From assembly GCF_900103605.1 (NCBI RefSeq), contig NZ_FNHY01000014.1, positions 1 through 56,351 of the forward strand: DNA of 56,351 bases, written 5' to 3'. The translations under genes were made by a program, and so were the position numbers. Below, one piece after another: positions 11,092 to 20,934 of the stretch (its first letter is position 1; the number at the start of each line of letters is the position of its first letter). The stretch is from Psychrobacillus sp. OK028. GTDB taxonomy: Bacteria > Bacillota > Bacilli > Bacillales_A > Planococcaceae. The notes under the pieces were generated by a model that did not search any database, was not told the origin of the DNA, and saw only the letters and a program-made list of their open reading frames with translations.

Positions 11092-12015
11092 TCATTCACT
11101 ATAAACCCAATCTGCATCAAACTCTTGCCAAAAAGCTTCCTGAGTAACAGATTGGGGCAGCTGATCAAGTGCAAGTTCTCTATGAATACGTTCTTTTACA
11201 TCGTCATAGGAGAAGGATTGACCTTCGAATACACTCTTCACCATCGCAACGGCGAATCTACCATCTGCTAAAGCTATCGGTTTGCTCCATTTACCTTTAT
11301 CTGTATTCTGTACTGCACTTACTAAGGCTTTATCGACCGATTCGTTTCCTTCAGATACATATCCGATATCTCCACCGAGACTTGCGGAACTTGCATCAGC
11401 AGATCGTTCTCTCGCCAACCCTTCAAAGGAAGAACCATTTTCTAATTCTTTCACAACTTTATTTGCTTCTGCCTCCGTATTAACATAAATGACGCTAGTT
11501 CGATAAGACGTGGAGGTATTGTACAAATTTTTGTTGTTATCATAGAATTCTTTAATAGCATCATCATCAATGACTATATCTTTAGCTAACACTTTTTCTA
11601 AGATTAAACGAGAGCGGATATCCTTACGTAGTACTTCTTCATCATAGGATTGTAAGGAAGTGCTCTCTTGTGTGGAACGGATTAAAGCAAGCTCTAAGTC
11701 CACTTCAGCATCCGATACTTTAATCTTGTACTTTTTAGCAGCAGCTTCCATAACCTCAGCATTCACCATATCTAATAATACTTCTTTGCCATAAATCGAT
11801 TCCATTGAACCCATCCATTGTTCTTTTGTGATAACTTTGCCCGCAACGGATGCCACTTCTTCCGAATGATTCGTTTTACTCGAATCATTCGGTATTAACC
11901 ATGCGATGAACCACAGTAGATTACCTATTAGAAGAATACTCAGCACCACTAGTACCGGTTTAGTTTTTAAACGTCTTTTAGCTGGTGCATTATCGTAATC
12001 ACGCGTTGATTTCAT
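11092..12015 (-). CDS. yacD: Membrane-anchored parvulin-type peptidyl-prolyl isomerase (YacD/PrsA-like)
   Basis: Predicted extracytoplasmic foldase of 307 residues. A basic N terminus (KRRLKTK) precedes one hydrophobic segment (about residues 21-42). There is no cysteine lipobox there, so unlike PrsA it appears to be anchored by a transmembrane helix rather than a lipid. A SurA-like N-terminal helical region is followed by a rotamase domain (about 160-265) with [14 protein letters not shown] and LGGDIGYV. It overlaps the 3' end of hslO by 17 bp and is last in the coaX-hslO-yacD unit, as in B. subtilis. Confidence 0.88.
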   Translation of the reverse strand: MKSTRDYDNAPAKRRLKTKPVLVVLSILLIGNLLWFIAWLIPNDSSKTNHSEEVASVAGKVITKEQWMGSMESIYGKEVLLDMVNAEVMEAAAKKYKIKVSDAEVDLELALIRSTQESTSLQSYDEEVLRKDIRSRLILEKVLAKDIVIDDDAIKEFYDNNKNLYNTSTSYRTSVIYVNTEAEANKVVKELENGSSFEGLARERSADASSASLGGDIGYVSEGNESVDKALVSAVQNTDKGKWSKPIALADGRFAVAMVKSVFEGQSFSYDDVKERIHRELALDQLPQSVTQEAFWQEFDADWVYSE

Positions 12016-12880
12016 CGATAAATGACTCCAATTCAGCTACTGAATACTGGTATTTCTCCATACAGAAATGGCAGTGTGCTTCTGCTCCGTTATCTTCTTC
12101 TATCATTTCACGAATTTCCTTCTCTCCTAGTGTAATAATAGCATTCCCAAATCTTTCTTTGGAGCAATTACATTCAAATGAAACAGGAGCAGAATCTAAA
12201 ATTCGTACATTCTCTTTACCTAAAATTTCAAATAGTATTTCTTCCGGAGTTAATCCTCTTTCGATTAGTTTAGAAACTGGCTCCATTTTAGATAAATGTT
12301 TTTCAATCTCTGTAATCGTTTCATCATCCGTTCCAGGCATTAGTTGGATGATAAACCCACCAGCAGCTAGAATAGTGTTGTCTGGGTTTACAAGCACTCC
12401 AAGTCCTACAGAAGAAGGAACTTGTTCAGAAACAGCAAAATAATAGGTAAAGTCTTCGGCGATTTCACCTGAAACAATTGGCACTTGACCAGTGAAGAAG
12501 TCTCTCATACCTAAATCCTTTACAATCGTTAGTGTACCTTCTGTCCCTACAGCGCGACGAACATCTAATTTTCCATGTTCATTTAAGTCGAAGTGAATTT
12601 GAGGATTAGTCACATAACCACGCACTTCTCCTTTGGCGTTACTATCAATAATCATTGGACCAACCAGACCATTACCTTCTATTTTCACCGTTATCTTATC
12701 TTCGCCTTTTAGCATAGCACCCATCATTAGTGCAGCTGTCATCGATCTTCCAAGTGCAGCGGATGCTGTTGGCCAAGTACCATGTCGTCTTTGACCTTCT
12801 CCCACAGTGTCAGTTGTACGAGCTGCAAATGCACGTACACTTCCTTCAAAAGCTAAAGCTCTTACTAAATAATCGCTCAT
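11999..12880 (-). CDS. hslO: Redox-regulated chaperone Hsp33
   Basis: Cytoplasmic holdase activated by oxidation and unfolding, when four cysteines release zinc. In this 293-residue protein the cysteines are in ECNCSKE and CHFCMEKY near the C terminus, so the switch looks intact. The N-terminal substrate-binding domain carries [16 protein letters not shown]. Its ATG abuts the coaX stop (TAAATG), with GAGGT upstream. Confidence 0.95.
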   Translation of the reverse strand: MSDYLVRALAFEGSVRAFAARTTDTVGEGQRRHGTWPTASAALGRSMTAALMMGAMLKGEDKITVKIEGNGLVGPMIIDSNAKGEVRGYVTNPQIHFDLNEHGKLDVRRAVGTEGTLTIVKDLGMRDFFTGQVPIVSGEIAEDFTYYFAVSEQVPSSVGLGVLVNPDNTILAAGGFIIQLMPGTDDETITEIEKHLSKMEPVSKLIERGLTPEEILFEILGKENVRILDSAPVSFECNCSKERFGNAIITLGEKEIREMIEEDNGAEAHCHFCMEKYQYSVAELESFIDEINA

Positions 12881-13663
12881 TTATCTATTACCTCTTTCAT
12901 CATGATTTCGTTGATAAATTAAATATAAACCCTTCAACGTTAAGAATGGATCAATAATATCCATTATAGTAGTTTCTTCACCAATTAAGGAAGCCATACC
13001 ACCTGTAGCTATTACTTTTGGATTTTGTTTCGATACCTTTCTCATACGATTTACGATACCCTCAACTTGTCCTACATATCCGTAAACTATTCCAGCTTGC
13101 ATAGCAGCAACCGTATTTTTTCCGACAACATTTTCAGGTCTTGTCAGCTCTATACGTGGGAGCTTACTGGCTCTGTTAAATAATGCATCTGTTGAAATAC
13201 CAATACCAGGGGCAATCGCTCCCCCCATATACTCTCCACGTTCATTGATAAAACAATAGGTCGTGGCAGTTCCGAAATCCACAATGATTAAAGGACTTCC
13301 GTATTCATGAATGGCAGCTACAGCATTTACTATCCGATCTGCCCCAACCTCACGTGGATTCTCATACTTAATATTTAATCCTGTTTTAACTCCAGGACCT
13401 ACTACAGTTGGCTTAATACCAAAGTATTTTTTGCACATCGCTTCTAATGTAAACATAATAGGTGGAACTACAGAAGAAATAATAATACCTTCTATTTCAT
13501 CAAAAGAGATATTAGCATGAGAAAACAACGCCTTAACCTGCATGCCATATTCATCCTCTGTTTTTAAACGATCGGTCTCCATTCTCCAGTGATGGATTAA
13601 CTTATCATTTTCATAAACCCCTAATACAATATTAGTATTTCCTGTATCTAAGACAAGTATCAT
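12881..13663 (-). CDS. coaX: Type III pantothenate kinase
   Basis: Phosphorylates pantothenate in the first step of coenzyme A synthesis. In 260 residues it shows the ATP motif [10 protein letters not shown] at the N terminus, the pantothenate/dimer motif [11 protein letters not shown] and DFGTATT, all diagnostic of CoaX. It is the first gene of its unit, with GAGGAAAAG before the ATG. Confidence 0.95.
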   Translation of the reverse strand: MILVLDTGNTNIVLGVYENDKLIHHWRMETDRLKTEDEYGMQVKALFSHANISFDEIEGIIISSVVPPIMFTLEAMCKKYFGIKPTVVGPGVKTGLNIKYENPREVGADRIVNAVAAIHEYGSPLIIVDFGTATTYCFINERGEYMGGAIAPGIGISTDALFNRASKLPRIELTRPENVVGKNTVAAMQAGIVYGYVGQVEGIVNRMRKVSKQNPKVIATGGMASLIGEETTIMDIIDPFLTLKGLYLIYQRNHDERGNR

Positions 13664-13700
13664 CTAGCTTTTCCTCACTTTTTTGTTGAGATTCCCAAAC

Positions 13701-13725
13701 ATCATACCATATAAAGAGACGAAGA
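13701..13725 (-). promoter_or_regulatory. coaX operon promoter, extended -10 type
   Basis: On the minus strand TGG-TATGAT (-10 at 13701-13706) lies about 40 bp upstream of coaX and just after the ftsH terminator. No convincing -35 is visible, so the extended -10 would have to carry recognition. Confidence 0.5.
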
Positions 13726-13767
13726 AAAAAGCTGATTGCCTCGAGTTAAAAGGAGGCAATCAGCTTT
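13725..13767 (-). terminator. Terminator after ftsH
   Basis: On the minus strand AAAGCTGATTGCCTC pairs with GAGGCAATCAGCTTT around a short loop, followed by T. A long, stable hairpin directly after the ftsH stop. Confidence 0.88.
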
Positions 13768-13779
13768 CATTGTTATCTA

Positions 13780-15780
13780 TTAATCTCTACGTTCTTCTTG
13801 AACCGGGCTCTCTGTCTCATTTAGTGAGCCTTGTTCTTTTGGCAAATCACCAATAGATGGATCAGCAGGAGCTCCTACTGCATCGGATACTTCTTCTTTT
13901 TTAAGCTCAATGGCAGCTTGTTGATCTAACTCATCATATGAGCGTTCAGGAAGTGTACCATGCTCTTCTAAATGTTTTATCTGAGCAGCATCTAAAGTTT
14001 CAACTTCAAGTAACGTTTTTGCGATTAATGTTAATAACTCACGTTTTTCCGTTAATATTTGTTTTGTGCGATTATATTGCTCTTTAATCATTGTTTGCAT
14101 TTCTTGGTCAATTTCATAAGCAATTGCATCTGAATAGTTTTGTTCTGAGTTAAAATCTCGACCCAAGAAGACATTGCCTCCTTGAGCTTGACCGAATTGC
14201 ATTGGTCCAAGCTTGTCACTCATCCCATATTCTGTAACCATTTTTCTAGCAATGCCCGTTGCACGTTGGAAGTCATTATGAGCTCCGGTTGAAACTTCAC
14301 CGAAAATAATATCTTCTGCTACACGACCACCAAGTAATCCAGAGATTTTGTCAAGTAATTCTGGTTTTGTCATGAAATAGCGATCTTCTTTAGGAAGCAT
14401 CACTGCGTAACCACCTGCTTGACCACGTGGAACAATCGTCACCTTATGTACGATTTCAGCATCGTCTAAAGTTAATCCAACAACCACATGTCCTGCTTCA
14501 TGGTACGCAACAATATTTCGCTCTTTTTCAGAGATAACTTTTCCTGATTTAGCCGGACCTGCAATAACTCTGTCAGTAGCTTCGTCAATATCTCGCATAT
14601 CAACTTTCTTTTTATCACGTCTAGCCGCTACTAAAGCTGCTTCGTTTAATAAGTTTTCTAAGTCCGCTCCAGAGAATCCTGGTGTTCGCTGTGCAATCGC
14701 TTTTAAATCCACTGATTCATCAAGTGGCTTATTACGTGCATGTACTTTAAGTACTGCTTCACGACCTTTAACATCTGGACGACCTACCGTAATTTGACGG
14801 TCAAAACGACCTGGGCGAAGAAGTGCTGGATCTAAAACGTCTGGTCTATTCGTTGCAGCAACGATAATAATACCTTCGTTTGCACCGAAACCATCCATTT
14901 CAACAAGTAATTGGTTAAGTGTTTGCTCACGTTCATCGTGACCTCCACCTAGTCCCGCTCCACGTTGACGACCTACCGCATCAATTTCATCGATAAAGAT
15001 GATACATGGTGCGTTTTTCTTCGCATTTTCAAATAAATCACGTACACGAGAAGCCCCTACTCCGACAAACATTTCTACGAAGTCCGAACCACTAATAGAG
15101 AAGAATGGCACGCCAGATTCACCAGCTACTGCACGAGCAAGTAATGTTTTACCAGTACCCGGAGGACCTACTAATAGAATCCCTTTAGGTATACGAGCTC
15201 CAATTTCCACGAATTTACGTGGATCTTTTAAGAAGTCTACTACTTCTACTAATTCAGCTTTTTCTTCATCGGCACCAGCAACATCATTAAATCTAACTTT
15301 TTTCTTATCGTTATCATACAGCTTCGCTTTACTCTTACCGAAGTTCATCACACGGTTACCACCGCCTTGTGATTGACTTAATAAGAAGAAGAATAAAATG
15401 ATAATAATTAAGAACGGTAATAATCCTGTGAAGAATTGAACCCAGCCACTTGTTTTAGGCGTTTCTTTATATTCCACGGGTACTGAATTGGATGTTGCCA
15501 ATGTATAAATTTTTGCTTGTACGTCTTCGCTATTATAAGGGAGAATCGCTAAATATTTCTCTCCTTTTTTATAGCCTTTCATTTCACCTTCAGCGTAATA
15601 AACTCCCGATTCAGGTTGTAATGTAATACTTGTTATTTCTCCTTTTTCTAAAGAAGTCATAAATTCGTTAAACTTAATATTTTTTGTGGTTGTGTTGCTC
15701 GTATTGAAAGTAGCAAAAATCCCAACGATCACAAAGAATATTAATAAGTATAATATGGCGTAGCGCAATGCTCGATTCAT
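13780..15780 (-). CDS. ftsH: ATP-dependent membrane zinc metalloprotease FtsH
   Basis: Membrane AAA protease that degrades misfolded membrane proteins and regulators. In 666 residues: a first transmembrane helix (about 7-25), an extracytoplasmic domain, a second helix (about 105-130), the AAA module with Walker A GPPGTGKT, Walker B FIDEID and the second region of homology, then the HEAGH zinc site of the peptidase. The C-terminal tail is acidic. A GTG at 15795 is in frame but forms part of the ribosome binding site (GTGAGGAGG), so the ATG at 15780 is the start. Confidence 0.97.
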   Translation of the reverse strand: MNRALRYAILYLLIFFVIVGIFATFNTSNTTTKNIKFNEFMTSLEKGEITSITLQPESGVYYAEGEMKGYKKGEKYLAILPYNSEDVQAKIYTLATSNSVPVEYKETPKTSGWVQFFTGLLPFLIIIILFFFLLSQSQGGGNRVMNFGKSKAKLYDNDKKKVRFNDVAGADEEKAELVEVVDFLKDPRKFVEIGARIPKGILLVGPPGTGKTLLARAVAGESGVPFFSISGSDFVEMFVGVGASRVRDLFENAKKNAPCIIFIDEIDAVGRQRGAGLGGGHDEREQTLNQLLVEMDGFGANEGIIIVAATNRPDVLDPALLRPGRFDRQITVGRPDVKGREAVLKVHARNKPLDESVDLKAIAQRTPGFSGADLENLLNEAALVAARRDKKKVDMRDIDEATDRVIAGPAKSGKVISEKERNIVAYHEAGHVVVGLTLDDAEIVHKVTIVPRGQAGGYAVMLPKEDRYFMTKPELLDKISGLLGGRVAEDIIFGEVSTGAHNDFQRATGIARKMVTEYGMSDKLGPMQFGQAQGGNVFLGRDFNSEQNYSDAIAYEIDQEMQTMIKEQYNRTKQILTEKRELLTLIAKTLLEVETLDAAQIKHLEEHGTLPERSYDELDQQAAIELKKEEVSDAVGAPADPSIGDLPKEQGSLNETESPVQEERRD

Positions 15781-15854
15781 TCCCAGCCTCCTCACAAGGT
15801 AAACAGAAAAACTAATGATAATCTTATCACACGAAATTTTGGACGTACAATGAA

Positions 15855-15873
15855 AAGCCTTCTAACTAGGCTT
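15855..15873 (-). terminator. Weak hairpin between hpt and ftsH
   Basis: On the minus strand a six-base stem AAGCCT/AGGCTT with a 7-base loop is followed by TTC. It may be an attenuating terminator after hpt; the stem is short and the T tract poor. Confidence 0.4.
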
Positions 15874-15877
15874 AAAA

Positions 15878-16420
15878 CTAAAAACTGTAAACTTCTTTCT
15901 TCAAAACACCTACATACGGTAAGTTACGATATTTTTCTGCATAATCTAGACCGTATCCAACTACAAATGCATCTGGTACTTCAAAGCCAACAAAATCAGC
16001 TTTTAGGTCTACTTTTCTTCCGGTTGGTTTGTCTAATAACGTAACAATTTTAATCGATTTTGCTTTACGATATTTAAATAGATCTACTAAGTAACTTAGC
16101 GTCATCCCACTATCGATAATGTCTTCAATTATTAAAATATCTCGGCCTTCTACACTTGTGTTTAAATCTTTTACGATTTTAACCTCACCTGAAGAAACCG
16201 TTGCATTTCCATAACTCGATACATCCATATAGTCCATTTCAATGTATGTATCTACACGCTTCATCAAATCGGACATGAAAGGCATTGCACCTTTTAATAT
16301 TCCAATTGCAAGTGGGTACTGATCCTTGTACTCTTCCGTTAATAAGGCTCCCAATTCACGTGTTTTTTGGTTGATCTCTTCCTCAGTTAACAAAACTTCT
16401 AAAATATCCTTTTCCAACAT
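15878..16420 (-). CDS. hpt: Hypoxanthine phosphoribosyltransferase
   Basis: Salvages hypoxanthine and guanine with PRPP to IMP and GMP. The 180-residue protein has the PRPP loop in [15 protein letters not shown] and the base-binding [29 protein letters not shown]. It follows tilS after 11 bp, the conserved tilS-hpt-ftsH order of Bacilli. Confidence 0.95.
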   Translation of the reverse strand: MLEKDILEVLLTEEEINQKTRELGALLTEEYKDQYPLAIGILKGAMPFMSDLMKRVDTYIEMDYMDVSSYGNATVSSGEVKIVKDLNTSVEGRDILIIEDIIDSGMTLSYLVDLFKYRKAKSIKIVTLLDKPTGRKVDLKADFVGFEVPDAFVVGYGLDYAEKYRNLPYVGVLKKEVYSF

Positions 16421-16431
16421 AGTTAATCCTC

Positions 16432-17829
16432 CTATGGCTTAATAACTCTAACGTATAGTACAAAATTTTGCGTATTTCTATTCTTTTCAAATTGCTGTCC
16501 GTAACGAAGACCTATTACAGCCATTATATCATTTTTAGCTGATACAAGTATTGGCCAAACCACTCGTTCTTCAGTCGGAATTTTTTCATCAATAAACAAT
16601 CGTGAAACCTTTTTTGGAGTAGACATCCCTTTTAAATGGATTCGATCTCCTTCCATCCTTGGTCGGACAGATAGAGGTAATGAATCATTTTCCAGTTGGA
16701 TAAACCATTTTTCATCGGAAGGAACCTGCTCGTTTAAGTTTCTAGTCAGGTATATAGAATAACCGGCACCAACTGTGCTCCAACAATCCTCATCAATTAG
16801 TTGAGTTTGAATTGGTAGAGAATGTATCGGATAAGAGGAAAACTGAACTTGACTGTAATGACGTTTGAGGAAAAAACCTTTCGGCAAATGAATCATTGTA
16901 TTACCATCCTGCTCATTACAAGCAGCTAAAATAGATTCAATTAAACGATTATTTAATAGCGTGTTGGAGCTATCGTACAGATACTTTAATAGTATTAGAA
17001 TCACTCTTCTTTGTAAAGCAACTGGAATTTCACTAAACTCTATTGTATCCATAAAAAAGCTCGATTTACTTTGAATTGTCACAAGCTGGTCAAATTTTTC
17101 TTTAGCAAGCTTTTGTAAAAAAATATCATCCTGTTGCTGTTTCTCCACGAACGTCCGGATACTATCTGCAACATGCACATTTTCTTGACGAAGAAGTGGT
17201 ACCACGGTGTGACGCAAACGATTTCTAGTATATGTATGTTTGTCGTTACTAGGATCATGTCTATAGGATTGCTCCTGGACCTGAACGAAGTCCAATATCT
17301 CTTCCTTTGTTACACATAAAAATGGACGAATGATGCTCCCGTTGGAAAAAGGTCTTGTTATCGGTATTCCCGTAAGAGAGGATGCCAAAGATCCTCTTAC
17401 TAATGACATCACTATTGTTTCTATCTGATCATCTGCATGATGTCCAAGTACCAACTTATCGAAATGCTCTTGTTGCATAATAGTATCGAAATAAGCGTAT
17501 CGCTCTTCACGGCATATTACCTGAACATTTCCACCTTCTGCTTCCACTCTTGCAGGCACTTCAAGTGTCGCTCCATAAAAAGGTATGTCTAATCTATTAG
17601 CCAATTGTTCAACGAAGTCCATATCTCCAGCAGACTCATCTCCTCGAAGCTGGTGATCCGTGTGAACGATCCCTAACTTAATGTTATAAAACTCTTTAAG
17701 TTCATAGAAGGTAAGTACTGCAGCAACAGAATCCGCTCCACCAGAACAAGCGAGAAGAAGACGATCCCCACTTTGAATGAGTTGATGCTGTTCTATATAT
17801 TTTTTTACTTTTATAATAAACGGATGCAT
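16432..17829 (-). CDS. tilS: tRNA(Ile)-lysidine synthase
   Basis: Modifies the wobble C of the AUA-reading tRNA-Ile to lysidine, an essential step. The 465-residue protein has the N-type ATP pyrophosphatase loop [14 protein letters not shown] (about residues 26-39), then HTDHQLRG and [10 protein letters not shown], and a C-terminal TilS domain ([15 protein letters not shown] onward). The ATG at 17829 has GAGGTGG upstream. In B. subtilis yabS and yabT separate spoIIE from tilS; here the interval holds only repeats. Confidence 0.94.
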   Translation of the reverse strand: MHPFIIKVKKYIEQHQLIQSGDRLLLACSGGADSVAAVLTFYELKEFYNIKLGIVHTDHQLRGDESAGDMDFVEQLANRLDIPFYGATLEVPARVEAEGGNVQVICREERYAYFDTIMQQEHFDKLVLGHHADDQIETIVMSLVRGSLASSLTGIPITRPFSNGSIIRPFLCVTKEEILDFVQVQEQSYRHDPSNDKHTYTRNRLRHTVVPLLRQENVHVADSIRTFVEKQQQDDIFLQKLAKEKFDQLVTIQSKSSFFMDTIEFSEIPVALQRRVILILLKYLYDSSNTLLNNRLIESILAACNEQDGNTMIHLPKGFFLKRHYSQVQFSSYPIHSLPIQTQLIDEDCWSTVGAGYSIYLTRNLNEQVPSDEKWFIQLENDSLPLSVRPRMEGDRIHLKGMSTPKKVSRLFIDEKIPTEERVVWPILVSAKNDIMAVIGLRYGQQFEKNRNTQNFVLYVRVIKP

Positions 17830-18171
17830 TTTTCCACCTCAATTATTGATCAACCTACTAGTAATTCGTCCGCCTGTCTTAGGACTTGGCGGACATTTAC
17901 ATTGTTGGTGCTTCCGGTTTTCTTTTCTGTCCAGCTCCAGCGCCTTGCCCCTCGGTTCGCTTCAGAATTTCGAGAAAGGCATAGGACGCCTTTCCACGAA
18001 ATTCTTCCAGCGCCAGTCGGGGCAGACATAGGCGCTTCCGCTTTTCTTCTCTGTCCAGACTCCAGGTGCCAGCCTCTCGAGTCGCTTCAGACATACGGTT
18101 AAGGCAAAGGACGCCTTTACCGTTTGTCTTCCAGCGCTTGTCGAGGCTAACGGGCACCTTCCGCTTTTCTT
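17830..18171. other. Gene-free interval between spoIIE and tilS, filled by family A repeats
   Basis: This 342-bp stretch holds two tandem palindromic repeats (17929-18047 and 18053-18172). A small hairpin (GTCCGCC at 17868-17874 with GGCGGAC at 17888-17894, no T run) lies closer to tilS. Short open frames cross the repeats but have no ribosome binding site and follow the palindromes. No trace of yabS or yabT was seen. Confidence 0.8.
17929..18047. repeat. Family A palindromic repeat, copy A1
   Basis: Nested inverted repeat. The outer arms are AGCGCC (17939-17944) plus GCCCC against GGGGC plus GGCGCT (18031-18036). The inner arms are GAATTTCG (17965-17972) against CGAAATTC (17997-18004), then AAAGGC against GCCTTT. 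Edges are GTCCAG on the left and GCTTCCGCTTTTC on the right. A2 has the same layout with different arm sequences. I recall similar palindromes being common in Bacillales genomes, but their function is not known to me. Confidence 0.85.
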
Positions 18172-18172
18172 C
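18053..18172. repeat. Family A palindromic repeat, copy A2
   Basis: Same architecture as A1. The outer arms are GGTGCC (18065-18070) plus AGCCTCTCGA against TCGAGGCT plus GGCACC (18153-18158). The inner arms are AGACA-ACGGT (18089-18099) against ACCGT-TGTCT (18119-18129). Compared with A1, base changes in one arm are matched in the other. Its right edge (AGAAAAGCGGAAG on the minus strand) touches the spoIIE stop codon. Confidence 0.85.
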
Positions 18173-20547
18173 TAGTGTACCATTTTTTCTTGGTATTTGG
18201 CTGCTTGGCGTGGTGTGAAGAGGGACCATTCTGGTACTACATGCTCTACTTGCATGAATATAACGGTTCGGTCGTCTCCTGGTAGTGAGTATGTTTCTTC
18301 TAATTTTTTTACAAAACGTTCTGCATTCATTGTAGGGTCCTGTAATATTTTTTGATAATATTGCTCTTGTTTTTCGACAGTGGTGTTTCCTGAGAATACT
18401 CCATCTGATAACATGACCAATACATCACCGTCTTTTAGTTCCATTTTTCTTGCTTCAATCGTGAAGGTTGGCAAGAAACCAAATGGAACATGCTTACTTT
18501 CAATTTTTCTCATTTCGTTGCCTCGAACTAAATAGGTCGACATACTTCCGGCTTTCCAAGACCAAAGCTCTCCTTTTTGCAAATCTATCAACGCTAGATC
18601 GACTGTTGCATAGCTGTCATTGTCGTTTTGTAGGCTCATCAAATAATGAAGTGTATGCATTGTTGTTTCTGGATCCATTTTTTTATTTAGACATTCCCTC
18701 ATGAACTGCATGACACGTCTACTTTCTCTGTGTGCCTCTATATCATTACCCATGCCATCCGATAAAATAACCGCCATCAGCCCTGGATGTAGCGGGAACA
18801 CTGCATGTGCGTCACCTGAGTAAATTGTGTTTTTACTAGAGGATGTATATACATCATGTGTTATTTGAAAACGAACGGACGATTTACAGGTCAATTGAAT
18901 ATGTTCATACGGATGATGGATTTCTTTCATTGCTGTAATTTCAAACGGTTCATTCCAAAGTTCATAAAATAGCGGAACGATTAAACGTTCTCCTACCATT
19001 TTTGCTCTTGCTTCAATAGGTAAGCAGCAGACAATTTCCATTTGCCCAATCTCTATATTCAATACATCTATTTGAAAGAAAGGTATATTCGCTTGCTGGA
19101 ATTTTTGTTTAATGACCTCTTCATGAGATGAGTACGTAGTAATATTGTTTTCTAAGTTGCTCATCAGTTCGCTCATATGATTTCCCATATCCTTCAATTT
19201 GAGTGCGAACATCTTTTTTCCGTGCTGCAATTCATAAGTAAGCTGTTGTTTAGCCTCTTTTTCCTTCAACTCATGCATCACTTGAATTGGTTTTACACAC
19301 TTATATTGAATTCTAGTCTCTGTTTGCATTCTGGATTTTTTAGGTTGCTCCTCCCATTCCTTTATCAGTACAGGCATGCCATTGGATTTCTCTCCCCAAC
19401 ACTTTTCATACTGAAAACAAGCACGACAAATAGGCAGTGGCTCTGTCTTATGGTCTTTTCTTAACGCTTTCGAATCAAACCTCTCGGATATAAACCGTGT
19501 AATAAAGTCTACAAAATGTTGGAATTCTTGAAGCTGATGATTTACTTTTTCCGTCATCCACTTTTGTCTCCTTAATAGGACACTTGTTGTATCAGGATAT
19601 AATTGATCCTTCAATTCTTTAATCCAGGAAGACGGAACGATAAAAAATAATAAGGAAGCAATAACAAGAGAACCAATATACACAGAATCTAGAGGTAAAG
19701 TTCGATCATATAATATAAAGAAAAAGGTTGCACCTAGCATACTAAAGGCTTGCCATAGTCTACCAAAAGGCTTGTGCAATCCTGCCAAGAAGCCTGTTAC
19801 AGCATATACTGCAATCATTCCACTAAAGCTGAGTTTAGATATACTCAGTATAGTTCCCGAAAGCACGGCGACAACCGTAGCAAGTTGGACTCCACCAATA
19901 GCAGCTGCCACGGCAATTACGAGATGCGCTGCCATAAGCGGAATCGAAACGTATCCAACTATATAAGAGGACATCCCAGTTAATACAAGTGCTCCTATTA
20001 GTAGTGCAGCCCCCATCCTTTCTCCCGTCCATCTTTTATGCAATAAGTCTGGGAATGGAAGGAATAACTGAAATAAAAAGATAGTCATAAACAAGCTTAA
20101 GACCCCTTCATATGCGATGGCCAGCCAAATGGAAACTGGTATCTCTCCGCCATATGAAACAAACTGCCATACAATCTGTATACATACAACGTCGATCAGT
20201 ACAAATATAGGTAAAGGAATTTTATTGATAAATCTATTTTGATAGAACGGAAATAATAATGCTTGTACTGCATGAATAATAACTTGTCCAAACCCTAGCG
20301 TAAAACTTCCGCATATAGCACCTACAACCGCCCAGGGGACAAAGCGTTGAAACCGCAGATTAACCAGCGCCCAAAGAGGAAGAAAAAACGGAACCGAAGC
20401 TTCGAACAATACAACCTGTGCTAGAAAAAATGACAAAAGCAGAAAAACGAATGAAAAGAAAATAGTAATTCTTTTGGCCTTAAAACCTTCTCCGAGCTTT
20501 CTCAAAGATATATTACGTTTTTGTTCCTGTTCATAAACCGTCTTCAA
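18172..20547 (-). CDS. spoIIE: Stage II sporulation protein E, membrane-bound PP2C phosphatase
   Basis: In B. subtilis SpoIIE dephosphorylates SpoIIAA in the forespore to release sigma-F, and associates with FtsZ at the polar septum. The 791-residue protein has about ten N-terminal membrane segments (to about 310). A central region contains a cysteine-bearing stretch (CRACFQYEKCWG), and a C-terminal PP2C domain shows AVILSDGMGNDIEA and VMLSDGVF. B. subtilis SpoIIE is slightly longer (827 from memory). The start is TTG at 20547 with AGGAGG eight bases upstream. The TAG stop sits exactly at the border of repeat A2. Confidence 0.96.
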   Translation of the reverse strand: MKTVYEQEQKRNISLRKLGEGFKAKRITIFFSFVFLLLSFFLAQVVLFEASVPFFLPLWALVNLRFQRFVPWAVVGAICGSFTLGFGQVIIHAVQALLFPFYQNRFINKIPLPIFVLIDVVCIQIVWQFVSYGGEIPVSIWLAIAYEGVLSLFMTIFLFQLFLPFPDLLHKRWTGERMGAALLIGALVLTGMSSYIVGYVSIPLMAAHLVIAVAAAIGGVQLATVVAVLSGTILSISKLSFSGMIAVYAVTGFLAGLHKPFGRLWQAFSMLGATFFFILYDRTLPLDSVYIGSLVIASLLFFIVPSSWIKELKDQLYPDTTSVLLRRQKWMTEKVNHQLQEFQHFVDFITRFISERFDSKALRKDHKTEPLPICRACFQYEKCWGEKSNGMPVLIKEWEEQPKKSRMQTETRIQYKCVKPIQVMHELKEKEAKQQLTYELQHGKKMFALKLKDMGNHMSELMSNLENNITTYSSHEEVIKQKFQQANIPFFQIDVLNIEIGQMEIVCCLPIEARAKMVGERLIVPLFYELWNEPFEITAMKEIHHPYEHIQLTCKSSVRFQITHDVYTSSSKNTIYSGDAHAVFPLHPGLMAVILSDGMGNDIEAHRESRRVMQFMRECLNKKMDPETTMHTLHYLMSLQNDNDSYATVDLALIDLQKGELWSWKAGSMSTYLVRGNEMRKIESKHVPFGFLPTFTIEARKMELKDGDVLVMLSDGVFSGNTTVEKQEQYYQKILQDPTMNAERFVKKLEETYSLPGDDRTVIFMQVEHVVPEWSLFTPRQAAKYQEKMVH

Positions 20548-20578
20548 AACGAATACCTCCTATTCAACTATTGATGGA

Positions 20579-20643
20579 AGTATACCGAGTATTGCTACAA
20601 AAAGTATGTCTGTTTCTGACATATACTTCAAATAACTTTTCGA
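20579..20643 (-). promoter_or_regulatory. Candidate spoIIE promoter with Spo0A-box-like site and palindrome
   Basis: Upstream of spoIIE on the minus strand a TATACT (-10, 20579-20584) lies 22 bp from CAGACA, a poor -35; long spacing is known for the Spo0A-dependent B. subtilis spoIIE promoter. A 9-bp inverted repeat AAGTATGTC/GACATA-TACTT (20602-20628) covers the -35 region. GTCGAAA (about 20637-20643) resembles a Spo0A box. Pattern match only. Confidence 0.4.
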
Positions 20644-20725
20644 CGGCATCAGCTAATAAACTAAATAATAGGAATTTTTAAAACAAACTTTCTTTTGATA
20701 TTTTTAAAATTTCTTTAAAGAGTTA

Positions 20726-20754
20726 TTGACACTTTAGTAAAACGCTTGTAATAT
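20726..20754 (+). promoter_or_regulatory. tRNA promoter (sigma-A)
   Basis: TTGACA (20726-20731), 17-bp spacer, TAATAT (20749-20754) on the plus strand, ending 20 bp before the first base of tRNA-Met. It diverges from the spoIIE promoter. Confidence 0.8.
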
Positions 20755-20774
20755 ATAATTTGTTCGTAAAAAAC

Positions 20775-20848
20775 GGCGGCCTAGCTCAGCTGGCTAGAGC
20801 GTACGGTTCATACCCGTGAGGTCGGGGGTTCGATCCCCTCGGCCGCCA
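20775..20848 (+). tRNA. tRNA-Met (CAT anticodon), elongator type
   Basis: A 74-base cloverleaf with a 7-bp acceptor stem GGCGGCC/GGCCGCC, D loop AGCTCAGCTGGC, anticodon CAT and T arm GGGGGTTCGATCCCC. CCA is not encoded (TAT follows). It matches the B. subtilis elongator tRNA-Met next to spoIIE in sequence and place. A C34-modified Ile tRNA is less likely on overall sequence. Confidence 0.93.
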
Positions 20849-20856
20849 TATTTCAC

Positions 20857-20928
20857 GGCCCCTTGGTCAAGCGGTTAAGACACCGCCCTTTCACGGCGGT
20901 AACACGGGTTCGAATCCCGTAGGGGTCA
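20857..20928 (+). tRNA. tRNA-Glu (TTC anticodon)
   Basis: A 72-base cloverleaf with acceptor stem GGCCCCT/AGGGGTC, anticodon loop CTTTCAC reading TTC, and T arm CGGGTTCGAATCCCG. CCA is not encoded. It is 8 bp after tRNA-Met and shares its promoter and terminator. Confidence 0.95.
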
Positions 20929-20934
20929 TCTAAT

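Noticed and set aside
14999-15376. Plus-strand open frame opposite the ftsH AAA domain
   Set aside because: Antisense shadow of ftsH with no start signals.
17897-18229. Open frame of 110 codons crossing the spoIIE-tilS gap
   Set aside because: It follows the arms of repeats A1 and A2 and overlaps the spoIIE end in another frame; protein-like sequence is a by-product of the palindromes.
20775-20848. tRNA-fMet or tRNA-Ile (lysidine-modified CAT)
   Set aside because: The acceptor stem is fully paired at position 1-72, which excludes initiator tRNA, and the sequence and place match the B. subtilis elongator tRNA-Met beside spoIIE.
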